Shown here: positions 1 to 7,997 of the stretch, in pieces
How the letters are laid out: the number at the start of each line of letters is the position of its first letter
Numbering within the stretch: position 1 is the stretch's first letter
NCBI RefSeq assembly: GCF_944324505.1
Contig: NZ_CALUWO010000005.1
Span: 62,001 to 126,000 of the forward strand
DNA length: 64,000 nucleotides
From: an uncultured Desulfovibrio sp.
GTDB lineage: Bacteria; Desulfobacterota; Desulfovibrionia; Desulfovibrionales; Desulfovibrionaceae
Reading direction: 5' to 3'
The notes under the pieces: model-generated
Seen by the model: the letters and a program-made list of their open reading frames with translations, nothing else
The model's database searches: none
What the model was told of the DNA's origin: nothing
Position numbers and translations under genes: made by a program

Positions 1-397
1 GGGCGTGCTCCTGCCAGTGGGCCAGCTCATCACGCTGAAAGGAGGAGGCCGCGGAACAGAGGTCATCCACCATGCCGCTGTCCACCGGCACCTGGCCCAG
101 CGGGGTCTGCCATGCCCCTTCCGGCCAGACGGCCAGGGGCCGGCCCATGCCGGTGTGATTGGGGCAGAGCAGGATAAGGGTCTGCGGCAGGATCACGCCG
201 GCCAGGGTGGCGCCGATGACATGCCCGCAGTAGACATGCCCTGCATGGGGCAGCATGAGGGCGACGGGATGCAGGGGCGCGGCCGGCTGCGGATGGCGTG
301 CGGCGCCGGCATCCAGAAAGGCCTGGATGTTGTGGCGCAGGTCTTCGGGCGCGGCGGGATAAAAGCGCCCGGCGGCAATGGGCTGACGAATAGACAT
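1..397 (-). CDS. Memo family protein (AmmeMemoRadiSam system protein B), 5' part only
   Basis: The reading frame starts at the ATG at 397 and runs off the window edge, giving about 132 residues. A good Shine-Dalgarno (GGAGGTA) lies just upstream. The N-terminus (MSIRQPIAAGRFYPA) has the Memo-family opening in which the protein begins with a 'pagrFYPa' pattern. It is followed by conserved LPHAGHVYCGHV, CPNHTG and WPEGAWQTPLG segments; the histidines in these are the metal-site-like residues of the family. Memo proteins resemble class III extradiol dioxygenases, and in bacteria they usually sit with AMMECR1 and radical SAM partners. Those partners would lie outside this window. The precise reaction is unknown. 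Confidence 0.85.
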   Translation of the reverse strand, partial: MSIRQPIAAGRFYPAAPEDLRHNIQAFLDAGAARHPQPAAPLHPVALMLPHAGHVYCGHVIGATLAGVILPQTLILLCPNHTGMGRPLAVWPEGAWQTPLGQVPVDSGMVDDLCSAASSFQRDELAHWQEHA

Positions 398-566
398 GGC
401 TACCTCCGGAAAACGTCGAGCAGGGAAGACGATTTTCCGGCCTTGTCCGCATCCTGTCAAGCTGCGGGCACTGCCGGAAGGCGCACCTCGGGCGGTACCG
501 GCGGCCGATGCCGCGGATGGATGACCGGCAGCGGGGGCGCGTGCCCCGAACGGAAGCGGCAGCAGC

Positions 567-612
567 AAAAACCGCCGGGAAAGGCAGGCACGGCGCGTCC
601 CTTTCCCGGCGG
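567..612 (-). terminator. Intrinsic terminator after the aldehyde dehydrogenase gene
   Basis: Perfect 13-bp inverted arms at 572-584 and 600-612 are followed, on the minus strand, by a T5 run (567-571). It sits 18 nt past the stop codon of the dehydrogenase gene. Confidence 0.85.
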
Positions 613-629
613 ATACGGAGGCATGGCGG

Positions 630-2093
630 CTAGTTGTCGATGCCGCCCATGAGGAAGAGGTGGGTTTCCATATAGTCGTTGAGACCTTCGCGGCTGCCTT
701 CCCGGCCCATGCCGCTGAACTTCACGCCGCCGAAGGGGGTTTCGGCATTGGCCAGGGTCACGTCATTGATGCCCACCATGCCGTATTGCAGCCCTTCGGC
801 CATGCGCCAGGCCCGGCCCAGATCGCGGGTGCAGAGGTAGGAGGCCAGACCAAAGCAGGTGTCGTTGGCCAGGGCCAGGGCTTCTTCTTCCGTATCAAAG
901 GCCATGACGGCAGCCACAGGGCCAAAGATTTCTTCGTGGAAAAGGCGCATATGGCGGGTCAGGCCCGTGAGCAGGGTCGGTTCGTAGAAGAGCGGCCCCA
1001 TGCTGTGGCGTCTGCCGCCGGCCAGCAGCGTGGCGCCCTTGTCCAGGGCATCCCGCACCAGACCGTCCACGTGCTCCACGGCCGCCGCATTGATGAGCGG
1101 CCCCATACTAACGCCGGCCTCCAGACCGTTGCCCACGCGCAGGCCGCGTATCCGTTCCCGGAGGGCAGCCACAAAGGCGTCATGAATGCCCCGCTGCACC
1201 AGAAAACGGTTGGCGCAGATGCACGTCTGGCCCGCATTGCGGAACTTGCTGGCCATGGCGGCGGTGACGGCATCGTCCAGGGGAGCATCGTCGCAGACAA
1301 TAAAGGGCGCATTGCCGCCCAGTTCCAGCGACAGGCGCTTGAGGGTGGCGGCGCAGTCCGCGGCCAGCTGCTTGCCCACGGCAGTGGAGCCGGTGAAGCT
1401 GAGCTTGCGCACCACGGGACTCTGGGTGATTTCCCGGCCGATGACGGCGGCATCCCCGGTGATCACGTTGAATACCCCGGCCGGAATGCCGGCCCGCAGG
1501 GCCAGTTCTGCCAGGGCCAGAGCGGAAAAGGGCGTGGCGCTGGCCGGTTTGACCACCAGCGTGCAGCCGGCGGCAATGGCCGGAGCGGCCTTGCGCGGGG
1601 TCATGGACGAGGGGAAGTTCCAGGGCGTGATGACGCCCACCACCCCCACGGGCTGCTTCTGGGTGATGGGGCGCACACCGGCACGGGGGGCGGGGACCAC
1701 ATCGCCGTAGGCCCGGCGGATTTCCTCGGCAAACCAGGGGAAGTAGGTGGCTCCCTGGAGGATTTCGCCCCGGGCTTCGGCCAGCGGTTTGCCCTGTTCC
1801 AGGGTCAGAATGCGGCTGAGGTCGTCGATGTGCTCCTCGATGAGCTGTCCCCAGCGGCGCAGGGCGGCACCGCGCTCCTGCAGGGGAACCTTGCGCCAGG
1901 TGGCAAAGGCGGCCTGGGCGGCGGCAATGGCAGTGCGGGCATCCTCGGCCGTGCAGCGCGGCACGGTGCCCAGCGTTTCGCCGGTGGCCGGATTGCTTAC
2001 GGAAATGACGGCACCGTCGGCGGCATGGCACCACTGGCCGTTGATGCAGGCGTGCTGACGGAAAAGGCTGGGGTCTTTCAGCTGTGCGGGCAT
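630..2093 (-). CDS. gabD: NAD(P)-dependent succinate-semialdehyde-type dehydrogenase
   Basis: The protein is 487 residues, the normal length for the aldehyde dehydrogenase superfamily, and most resembles the GabD branch that oxidises succinate semialdehyde to succinate in the cytosol. Visible motifs are the NAD-binding ITPWNFP region near 155-161, the general-base glutamate in LSLELGGN (Glu257), and the nucleophilic cysteine in GQTCICANRF (Cys291). The frame is open far upstream, but the start at 2093 has an AAGGAG ribosome site at good spacing and matches the family's N-terminus. It appears to be a single-gene transcript ended by the hairpin at 567-612. Substrate choice within the family (SSADH, glutarate semialdehyde, other) is inferred from similarity only. 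Confidence 0.88.
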   Translation of the reverse strand: MPAQLKDPSLFRQHACINGQWCHAADGAVISVSNPATGETLGTVPRCTAEDARTAIAAAQAAFATWRKVPLQERGAALRRWGQLIEEHIDDLSRILTLEQGKPLAEARGEILQGATYFPWFAEEIRRAYGDVVPAPRAGVRPITQKQPVGVVGVITPWNFPSSMTPRKAAPAIAAGCTLVVKPASATPFSALALAELALRAGIPAGVFNVITGDAAVIGREITQSPVVRKLSFTGSTAVGKQLAADCAATLKRLSLELGGNAPFIVCDDAPLDDAVTAAMASKFRNAGQTCICANRFLVQRGIHDAFVAALRERIRGLRVGNGLEAGVSMGPLINAAAVEHVDGLVRDALDKGATLLAGGRRHSMGPLFYEPTLLTGLTRHMRLFHEEIFGPVAAVMAFDTEEEALALANDTCFGLASYLCTRDLGRAWRMAEGLQYGMVGINDVTLANAETPFGGVKFSGMGREGSREGLNDYMETHLFLMGGIDN

Positions 2094-2139
2094 GGCAGGC
2101 TCCTTGGCAGGGCGGTTGAAGGTGAGGGGACAGACGCCA

Positions 2140-2160
2140 TTTGTGAAGAATGTGCACAAA
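2140..2160. promoter_or_regulatory. Possible operator (TTTGTG-N9-CACAAA)
   Basis: A 6-bp inverted repeat with a 9-nt spacer lies 47 nt upstream of the gabD start. It looks like the half-sites used by CRP/FNR-family and Rex regulators of sulfate reducers, but the spacing (N9) is not the standard one. No clear -35/-10 pair could be placed around it. Confidence 0.3.
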
Positions 2161-2500
2161 AGCGATGTCACGGCCGCACTGTACGGCCAGTCGCTGGCAA
2201 AGTCATCCTCTTTTTGCCCGAAGTCTCCCGGAATTTTCCTGCGCCGGTGCCTGCGGCCGTATGCTCCGCCGGGACAGGACGCGCCGCACAGGTCAGCGGC
2301 ACGGTGTGGCAGAAACGCGCGGGTGGCCGGCCAGGCCCTCCGGGGCAGACAGGCATGATCCCGGTCGGTTTCGGGAAGGAAATGGTATGTGTGGTGAAAA
2401 AAGACGCAAGAGGATGGGCCGCATGCGATATGCGCCACGAATGCCGGATCAGAGCCTGACCCGGAAGCCGGCGGGGCAGGGCACGGAAGGCGGAAAGAAC

Positions 2501-2571
2501 ACGGGGAAGGCGGGTCAGCCGATACGGGCATTTTGCCCGCAGCGGTTATGCTGACGCCGGCCTTCCCCTGT
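2501..2571. repeat. Large imperfect inverted repeat downstream of pyrC
   Basis: The left arm (2501-2519, beginning ACGGGGAAGGC) pairs with the right arm (2550-2571, ending GGCCTTCCCCTGT) with small bulges. A smaller CGGGCA/TGCCCG hairpin lies inside it. Its position past the pyrC stop suggests a transcript-end or mRNA-stability structure, but there is no T run. Confidence 0.5.
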
Positions 2572-2593
2572 GCCGTAATGCTCGTTCGAAACG

Positions 2594-3856
2594 CTAGAAA
2601 AGCTGGACGCCGGCGCACCAGTGATGGCGCACGCGGCCCCGCATTTCCTGCCCCAGGAAGGGCGTGTTGGCGCTCTTGGAATACAGGCTTTCCGGGCTGA
2701 CGGTCCAGCGCTGGTCAGGGTCGAACAGGAAGAAGTCCGCCGGATCGCCGGGTTCAAAGTGATTGCAGGGCAGGCCGAAGATGCGCGCCGGGGCGTAGCA
2801 CCAGCGGTCGTGCAGGGTGGCCTCGTCCAGAATGCCCTGGCGCACCAGGTCCCAGGTCAGGGGCAGGGCCAGGTCCAGACCGGTAAAGCCCTTGGGCGCT
2901 TCATCCAGGGGATGCTGTTTTTCATGCAGGGCGTGGGGGGCGTGGTCCGTGCTCAGGATGTCCAGGGTGCCGTCCTTCACGGCCTGGCGCAGCGCCTCGC
3001 GGTCTTCGGGGCGGCGCAGGGGCGGGCTGACCTTGGCATTGCTGTTGTAGCCGGCCAGGGCGCTTTCATCCAGGGTCAGGTAGTGCGGGCAGGTTTCCGC
3101 CGTGACCCGGACGCCCCTGGCCTTGCCCCAGCGCAGCATGTCCACGGACAGGGCCGCCGAAACGTGGGCAATGTGCACCGGAATGTTCAGATACTCGGCC
3201 AGCATGATGTCGCGGGCCACCTGCATGGCCTCGCCCACCGGGGGCTGGCCCTTAACGCCCAGTTCGCCGCTGAGGGGGCCTTCGTTCATGACCCAGCCGC
3301 GGGCCAGGTCGGGGTCTTCACAGTGATCCATGACGATCATGCCCAGGTCGGCGGCGTATTCCATGATGCGGCGCATCATTTCCGCGCTGGTGACGGGGCA
3401 GCCGTCATTGGAAACGGCCACGCAGCCGGCGTCCTTCAGTTCGCCCAGGGGAGCCATTTCCTTTCCGGCAAGGCCCACGGTGGCGGCGGCCACGGGGACG
3501 AGGCGGGGACCGTGCGGATAGGCTGTCCGGGCCTTTTCGAGCATATAGCGGGTAACGCTGGCCGTGTCGTTGACGGGCCGGGTATTGGCCATGCACATGA
3601 CCGTGCCAAAGCCGCCGCGGGCGGCGGCCGTGAGGCCGGTGACAATGTCTTCCTTGTATTCCAGACCGGGATCGCGGAAGTGGGCATGCACGTCAATGAG
3701 GCTGGGCATGAGCAGCAGGCCGTCGGCCTGGACGATTTCGCTGCCTTCCGGGGCGGCATGATGGCCGGCCGGTGTCATGGTGACCACCCTGCCGTCCCGG
3801 ACAAGCAGGTCCACGGGGGCGTCAAGATGGCGGGCGTTCTTGATGCAGAGGGTCAT
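2594..3856 (-). CDS. pyrC: Dihydroorotase
   Basis: The 420-residue protein is a class I dihydroorotase, which cyclises N-carbamoyl-aspartate to dihydroorotate in pyrimidine synthesis. The metal-binding HAHFRDPG motif is near 57-64, followed by the family's DHCED, HIAHVS and ETCPHYL segments and the metal-binding STDHAPH motif. The start codon lies directly against the pyrB stop (0 nt between them), and its GAAGGAGG ribosome site lies inside the end of pyrB, so the two are translationally coupled. Expression should follow the pyrB leader control described at 4831-4959. Confidence 0.95.
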   Translation of the reverse strand: MTLCIKNARHLDAPVDLLVRDGRVVTMTPAGHHAAPEGSEIVQADGLLLMPSLIDVHAHFRDPGLEYKEDIVTGLTAAARGGFGTVMCMANTRPVNDTASVTRYMLEKARTAYPHGPRLVPVAAATVGLAGKEMAPLGELKDAGCVAVSNDGCPVTSAEMMRRIMEYAADLGMIVMDHCEDPDLARGWVMNEGPLSGELGVKGQPPVGEAMQVARDIMLAEYLNIPVHIAHVSAALSVDMLRWGKARGVRVTAETCPHYLTLDESALAGYNSNAKVSPPLRRPEDREALRQAVKDGTLDILSTDHAPHALHEKQHPLDEAPKGFTGLDLALPLTWDLVRQGILDEATLHDRWCYAPARIFGLPCNHFEPGDPADFFLFDPDQRWTVSPESLYSKSANTPFLGQEMRGRVRHHWCAGVQLF

Positions 3857-4834
3857 TTAGCAGCCTCCTTCATGGGGGGTGGCGGCCCCCTCGTTGCGGG
3901 TGGCCAGAAGATAGAGCACAGCCATGCGGGTTGCCACGCCGGAGGATACCTGATCCAGCACGCGGCTTTGCGGGCCATCGGCCACGGCATCGGAAATTTC
4001 CAGGCCGCGGTTCATGGGGCCGGGATGCAGCACCGGCGCGCCGGGGCGGGCCAGGGCCAGGCGGGCGGGGGTCAGGCAGAAGCGGCGGGAATATTCGGTA
4101 AGGTCCGGCAGCAGGCCGGCCTGCTGCCGCTCCAGCTGGAGGCGCAGGCACATGACGGCATCGCTGTCCCGCAGGGCACGCTCAGGATCGGTAAAGATGT
4201 CCACGGGCCAGTTGTGCACGCCGGCCGGCAGAAGGGTGCGCGGACCGCACAGGCGCACCTTCACGCCCAGCATGGTCAGCAGATGGACATTGGAGCGGGC
4301 CACGCGGCTGTGGGCAATGTCGCCAAGGATGGTCAGCGTGCGCCCGGCAAAGTCGCTGCCCCACACGCTGCGCAGGGTAAAGCTGTCCAGCAGGGCCTGT
4401 GTGGGGTGGGCATGCCAGCCGTCGCCGCCATTGACGATGCTGCACGGCAGCAGATCGGCCAGGAACTGCGCCGCGCCGCTGCTGGAATGCCGGATGACAA
4501 TGACATCCGGCCGCATGGCCTGCAGGGTCAGGGCCGTATCCTTGAGGCTTTCGCCCTTGTTGATGCTGGACCCGCTCTTGGCCAGGGAGTAGGTGTCGGC
4601 GGAGAGGCGCTTGCCTGCCACGTCAAAGGAGGTCTTGGTGCGGGTGCTGTTTTCGGCAAAGAAGAGCACCACGGTTTTGCCCTTGAGGGTGGGCACCTTC
4701 TTGACCGGACGGCGGTTGATCTCCTCGAAGCTGGCGGCCACGTCGAGGATATGGCGCACGTCGTCGCGGCTGAGCTGGGCAATGTCCAGCAGGTCCTTGT
4801 GCTTCCACTGATAGCGATTGTCTGTGACGTTCAT
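3857..4834 (-). CDS. pyrB: Aspartate carbamoyltransferase catalytic subunit
   Basis: The 325-residue protein carbamoylates aspartate, the committed pyrimidine step. The carbamoyl-phosphate site STRTKTSF, the HPTQALLDS segment and the HPGPMNRG segment are all present. No pyrI regulatory-chain gene follows; pyrC follows instead, so the enzyme may lack the CTP-binding subunit (PyrI could be elsewhere). Its ATG overlaps the stop codon of a 42-codon leader frame (ATGA), and an intrinsic terminator lies only 19-46 nt upstream of the start. Both features imply attenuation control. Confidence 0.96.
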   Translation of the reverse strand: MNVTDNRYQWKHKDLLDIAQLSRDDVRHILDVAASFEEINRRPVKKVPTLKGKTVVLFFAENSTRTKTSFDVAGKRLSADTYSLAKSGSSINKGESLKDTALTLQAMRPDVIVIRHSSSGAAQFLADLLPCSIVNGGDGWHAHPTQALLDSFTLRSVWGSDFAGRTLTILGDIAHSRVARSNVHLLTMLGVKVRLCGPRTLLPAGVHNWPVDIFTDPERALRDSDAVMCLRLQLERQQAGLLPDLTEYSRRFCLTPARLALARPGAPVLHPGPMNRGLEISDAVADGPQSRVLDQVSSGVATRMAVLYLLATRNEGAATPHEGGC

Positions 4835-4959
4835 GGCTGTCGGGGGCTGAGGTCAAAAAAATCCCCGCTGAAAGCGGGGAAAAAACAAAAGGGCCGTGCG
4901 TCCCGGATGACGGGCGCAAAAAGGCGGTGTCGGCTGGGGCGTACGGCATGACGGTTCAT
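4831..4959 (-). CDS. PyrL-like leader peptide of the pyrBC operon (42 aa)
   Basis: A 42-codon frame starts at the ATG at 4959 and ends with a TGA that overlaps the pyrB ATG. Its second half is phenylalanine-rich (Phe 24, 26, 27, 30, 34, 35), encoded by U-rich codons that form the U tract and the terminator described at 4855-4890. Length, position, Phe content and overlap with an attenuator match the logic of the E. coli pyrBI leader PyrL (44 residues), although the peptide sequence itself is different. There is no clear Shine-Dalgarno. The frame also stays open upstream to an ATG at 5049, so the start is inferred from the promoter position. Confidence 0.65.
   Translation of the reverse strand: MNRHAVRPSRHRLFAPVIRDARPFCFFPAFSGDFFDLSPRQP
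4855..4890 (-). terminator. pyrBC leader attenuator: U-rich pause tract plus intrinsic terminator
   Basis: On the transcript, a U-rich tract (4890-4880, TTTTGTTTTTT) is followed by a hairpin with 7-bp arms (4873-4879 and 4863-4869, loop of 3) and then seven U (4861-4855). It lies entirely inside the leader-peptide frame and before the pyrB ATG. In the E. coli pyrBI model, low UTP makes polymerase pause in the U tract, the ribosome catches up, and the hairpin cannot form. The same arrangement is seen here. Confidence 0.8.
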
Positions 4960-4966
4960 GAGCGTC

Positions 4967-4995
4967 AGGCTAGTCCCGGCAACCGGCTTTGTAAA
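4967..4995 (-). promoter_or_regulatory. Predicted sigma-70 promoter for the pyr leader and pyrBC
   Basis: TTTACA (4995-4990), a 17-nt spacer and TAGCCT (4972-4967). The -10 ends only 7 nt before the leader ATG at 4959, so the transcript would start at or next to that ATG and be nearly leaderless. An inverted repeat CCGGCTTT/AAAGCCGG (4983-5009) overlaps the -35 element. Confidence 0.5.
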
Positions 4996-5010
4996 GCAAA
5001 AAAAGCCGGG

Positions 5011-5039
5011 TTGACGCTGGCACGCCCATTTACTAGGGT
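5011..5039 (+). promoter_or_regulatory. Predicted promoter for the YitT-family gene
   Basis: TTGACG (5011-5016), 17-nt spacer, TAGGGT (5034-5039). It runs divergently from the pyr promoter, with the two -35 boxes only 15 nt apart. Confidence 0.45.
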
Positions 5040-5206
5040 CAGGCCGCATGTCTGCGGCCGTGCGGCGCTGTTGCCCCGTCTGCCGCAGGAACGGCGGATG
5101 CCTTCCGCCCGCACGGGGCAGGCGCCTGCGCCTTCCCCGGCAGGGAAAAACGGCCATGGTGCGGGTTCTGCCCGTGTGCGCTGGCCGCAACCTCTGGAGA
5201 GCCTGC

Positions 5207-6076
5207 ATGAAACTTCTGCAAACCTACAATCGCCGCCTGGCCGAGTCCGTGTGGTGGAACCTGCTCTGGCTGACGGTGGGGGCCTTTCTCATGGCCCTGT
5301 GCATGCAGACCGTGGCCACCCCGCACAACTTTGTGGCCGGGGGCATGCTGGGCCTGTCTTATCTTGTCTGGCACTGGACGGGCCTGCTGGACCTGCTGGT
5401 CTGGTATCTGCTGCTGTCCATCCCCATCTGGGTGTGGGGCTGGTTTTTCGTGGGGCGGCGCTTTCTGCTGTACACGGCCTATGGCACCATCTGCATTACG
5501 CTTTTCGGTTCGTTCATCACGGTGCAGCTGCCCCTTCAGACCGAGGTCTACGCGGCGGTCATTGCCGGGGTGCTGCACGGCGCCGGTGCGGGCATCATGC
5601 TGCGCACCATGGGCAGCAGCGGCGGCACGGACATTGTGGCCGTGGTGCTCAAGCAGCACTGGAACATTCCCATCGGGCAGTTTTCCTTTGCCGTCAATGC
5701 CTGCGTCTATCTGCTGGCCTCCTTCAGCCTCAATCTGGACCTCATCGTGGCCTCGCTGCTCATGATGTTCATTTCGGCCAATACGCTGGAATATGTGCTG
5801 GGCATGTTCAACCGGCGCAAGATGGTGCTCATCATCTCGCCCATGGGCGAGGCCATCAGCGAGGCCATCCTGCTGTCGGAGCGTTTTGGCGTGACGCTCA
5901 TGCGCGGCAAGGGGGCCTATTCCGGCACGGACCGCGACATTCTGCTTACCGTGACCAATAACGTGGTGCTCAAGCGTCTGGAAAATCTGGTGTTCAGCAT
6001 CGACCCCGGGGCGCTCTTCATTGTGGAAAATACCTTCTATGTTTCCGGCGGCCAGTTTGCCCGCCGTGACCGCTAG
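5207..6076 (+). CDS. YitT family membrane protein (DUF161/DUF2179)
   Basis: The protein has 289 residues. The N-terminal 200 or so residues form five to six membrane segments, with the family's glycine-rich ATPHNFVAGG loop and the MGSSGGTDIVA motif. The last 80 residues form the small soluble DUF2179 domain (KGAYSGTDRDILLTV region). YitT proteins are widespread inner-membrane proteins of unclear function. The ATG at 5207 is chosen because of the GGAG ribosome site 8 nt upstream; an in-frame ATG at 5048 lacks support. The next gene begins 8 nt after its stop, so the two are probably co-transcribed. Confidence 0.85.
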   Translation: MKLLQTYNRRLAESVWWNLLWLTVGAFLMALCMQTVATPHNFVAGGMLGLSYLVWHWTGLLDLLVWYLLLSIPIWVWGWFFVGRRFLLYTAYGTICITLFGSFITVQLPLQTEVYAAVIAGVLHGAGAGIMLRTMGSSGGTDIVAVVLKQHWNIPIGQFSFAVNACVYLLASFSLNLDLIVASLLMMFISANTLEYVLGMFNRRKMVLIISPMGEAISEAILLSERFGVTLMRGKGAYSGTDRDILLTVTNNVVLKRLENLVFSIDPGALFIVENTFYVSGGQFARRDR

Positions 6077-6084
6077 GAGCGCCC

Positions 6085-7311
6085 ATGGCCGACATCATTG
6101 CCTATCGCGCGCGCACCATGATTCCCCTGGCGGGGGAACAGCCTGCCCGGGGCGAGCCGCAGCTCTTTGCCCCCCTGCGCCGGGTGGACGATGCCGTGCT
6201 GCTCTGTGCGGATGGTCAGGTGCTGGAGGCCGGCCGCTGGGGCAGCGTTTCGCTGCCTGCCGGCAGCCAGGTCCGGGACCTGGGGGAGGTCTGTCTGGCG
6301 CCGGGGCTGATCAATGCCCACTGTCATCTTCAGCTGTCCCATGTGGCCGGGCGCACCCGCTGGGGCGAGGGCTTCACGGCCTGGCTGCGCAGCCTGGTGC
6401 CGCTGCTGCACGAGGACTTTTCCCAGGACGCCGTGAACGCGGCCTGCGCGGCCATGCGGGAGGCCGGTACGGCCCATGTGGGCGACTATGCCGGTGCCGG
6501 TCTGCTGCTGGTGGAGCAGGCGGCCAGGGCTGCCGGGCTGGGCATAAGCCATTTCTGCGAATGGTTCGGCATGGCGGCGCCCTTTGTGGATGCGCGGCGT
6601 CCGTGGCCGCCGGCGTGCCGTGCCGCCCTTGAGGCCGAGGGGCCGACCCCCGGACAGCCCGGCGGCGATCTGGTGGCGCCGCTGGAGGCGCGCTGTGCCC
6701 CGGCGGGACATGCGCTCTATTCCACTGCGCCGGAAATTCTGCAGGATGCCCGGCGCTGGTGCCGTGAACAGGGCCGGGTTTTTGCCCTGCACCTGGCGGA
6801 GTCCCCTGACGAAACGGAGCTGCTGCTGGACGGCCGGGGACCGCTCAAGGAGTTTTATGACGGGGTGGTGCTGCCGGCGGGCTGGCGCGCGCCGGGCCTG
6901 CGGCCTCTGGCGCTGGCCGTGAAACTGGGGCTGCCTGGTCAGGGGACGCTGGCGGTGCACGGCACACAGCTTGATGCCCGCGAGCTTGCCGTACTGGCGG
7001 CCAGCGGCAGCGCGCTCTGCCTGTGCCCGCGTTCCAATGCCCATCTTGGCGTGGGCCTGCCGCCCCTGCGCCAGGCCATGGAAAGCGGCGTGCTGCTATG
7101 CCTGGGCACGGATGGTCTGTCGTCCAATACGGACCTGGATGTGCGGCAGGAAGCCCTGTTTTTGCGCGAGCATTTCGATGTGCCGCCGGAGGTGCTGCTG
7201 CGCCTGCTGACCGTCAATGGCGCCGCCGCCCTGCAAATGCCCGCCCTGGGCAGGCTGGAACGCGGCATGGCAGCGCACTGGAGCCTGTTGCCCGAGGCAT
7301 TGTGCATCTAG
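6085..7311 (+). CDS. Amidohydrolase of the ATZ/TRZ-like group, possible aminodeoxyfutalosine deaminase (MqnX)
   Basis: The 408-residue protein belongs to the amidohydrolase superfamily. It carries the metal-binding NAHCHLQLSH motif near residue 78, the HLAESPDE segment with a metal-ligand histidine, a later VHGTQLD segment, and the LGTDGLSSN motif with the catalytic aspartate. The HLAESPDE pattern and the overall layout resemble the deaminase of the futalosine menaquinone pathway, which sulfate reducers use, but no other mqn gene is in the window. The assignment to MqnX is therefore inference; another deaminase or hydrolase of the family remains possible. It lies 8 nt after the YitT-family gene. 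Confidence 0.6.
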   Translation: MADIIAYRARTMIPLAGEQPARGEPQLFAPLRRVDDAVLLCADGQVLEAGRWGSVSLPAGSQVRDLGEVCLAPGLINAHCHLQLSHVAGRTRWGEGFTAWLRSLVPLLHEDFSQDAVNAACAAMREAGTAHVGDYAGAGLLLVEQAARAAGLGISHFCEWFGMAAPFVDARRPWPPACRAALEAEGPTPGQPGGDLVAPLEARCAPAGHALYSTAPEILQDARRWCREQGRVFALHLAESPDETELLLDGRGPLKEFYDGVVLPAGWRAPGLRPLALAVKLGLPGQGTLAVHGTQLDARELAVLAASGSALCLCPRSNAHLGVGLPPLRQAMESGVLLCLGTDGLSSNTDLDVRQEALFLREHFDVPPEVLLRLLTVNGAAALQMPALGRLERGMAAHWSLLPEALCI

Positions 7312-7432
7312 CACCGGAGGGCACGGGTACGGCCGAAGGCGGCAGCGCGCCCGGCAGTTACGAATATGGCCGGCAGGGAAACGCCGGCTTCACTGAGGGA
7401 GAATTGCGGCCATTGCCGCAGGAGGAACAGGT

Positions 7433-7771
7433 ATGGGATCATCTTATCTGGACTGGAAGGAGGGCCTTGCCCGGCTGGACGGCGATGAAGCCCTGTATCG
7501 CAGGCAGCTGGGGCAGTTCATGCTGGAGCAGCGGGAAGCGGCCGTGCAGGTAGCGGGCGCGCTGCGCAAGCATGAGGACGAAACGGCGCGGCATCTGGTG
7601 CACGAGCTGCGGGGCCAGGCCGTACAGCTGGGGGCCAGGCCGCTGGCCTCGGCAGCCTTTGAACTGGAAATGGCCATTCGCGCCGGCGCGGAGACGGCTG
7701 CCGTCATGGGGCGCTTTGACCGCATGCTGACCGATACCCTGCTGGCCATGGCCTCCTACCGCAGTTTCTAG
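7433..7771 (+). CDS. Hpt (histidine phosphotransfer) domain protein
   Basis: The protein is 112 residues and consists of one helical Hpt domain. The phosphorylated histidine is predicted as His57 in VHELRGQAVQLGA, which fits the HxLKGxxxxLGA pattern. Such proteins pass phosphoryl groups between hybrid sensor kinases and response regulators. No kinase or receiver is adjacent, so its partners are unknown. The start has a strong GGAGGAA ribosome site. It stands alone, about 120 nt after the amidohydrolase gene. Confidence 0.8.
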   Translation: MGSSYLDWKEGLARLDGDEALYRRQLGQFMLEQREAAVQVAGALRKHEDETARHLVHELRGQAVQLGARPLASAAFELEMAIRAGAETAAVMGRFDRMLTDTLLAMASYRSF

Positions 7772-7900
7772 GGGCAGGACCCGTGGCCCGGCCCGCGTGG
7801 CGGGCATGGTCATGCGTCCTGCCGCTGGGGGGCGGCGGGTGGCGTCTGCGCTGTGCGGCGCCGGCCGCACGCCGGAGGAGGCCGGAGCGGCCCGGGGACA

Positions 7901-7919
7901 AGCGGGAAAAGTTCCCGCT
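7901..7919. repeat. Hairpin upstream of livK
   Basis: An 8-bp stem (AGCGGGAA/TTCCCGCT) with a 3-nt loop lies about 80 nt before livK and is followed within 10 nt by a T4 run. It may end the preceding transcript or act in the liv leader. Confidence 0.35.
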
Positions 7920-7997
7920 GCCGGGCTTTTCCTTTGGAGATTTTTAGGCTACTCTTGCCGTCTGTCTGTAACGTTTTCTCATTTCGGGGAGTTTTTC

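Larger units (their letters stand above)
2094..2593. other. Intergenic region between gabD and pyrC, no gene seen
   Basis: No frame here looks like a protein. It carries an imperfect TTTGTG/CACAAA palindrome close to gabD and a large inverted repeat close to the end of pyrC, both listed separately. The remainder shows nothing I can name. Confidence 0.6.

Noticed and set aside
63..452. A 129-codon minus-strand frame at the window start
   Set aside because: It is Arg/Pro/Ala-rich and out of frame with the Memo-family gene, which has clear motifs and a ribosome site.
2621..4951. A 776-codon plus-strand frame opposite pyrBC
   Set aside because: Shadow of pyrB and pyrC. Both of these have full catalytic motifs; this frame has none.
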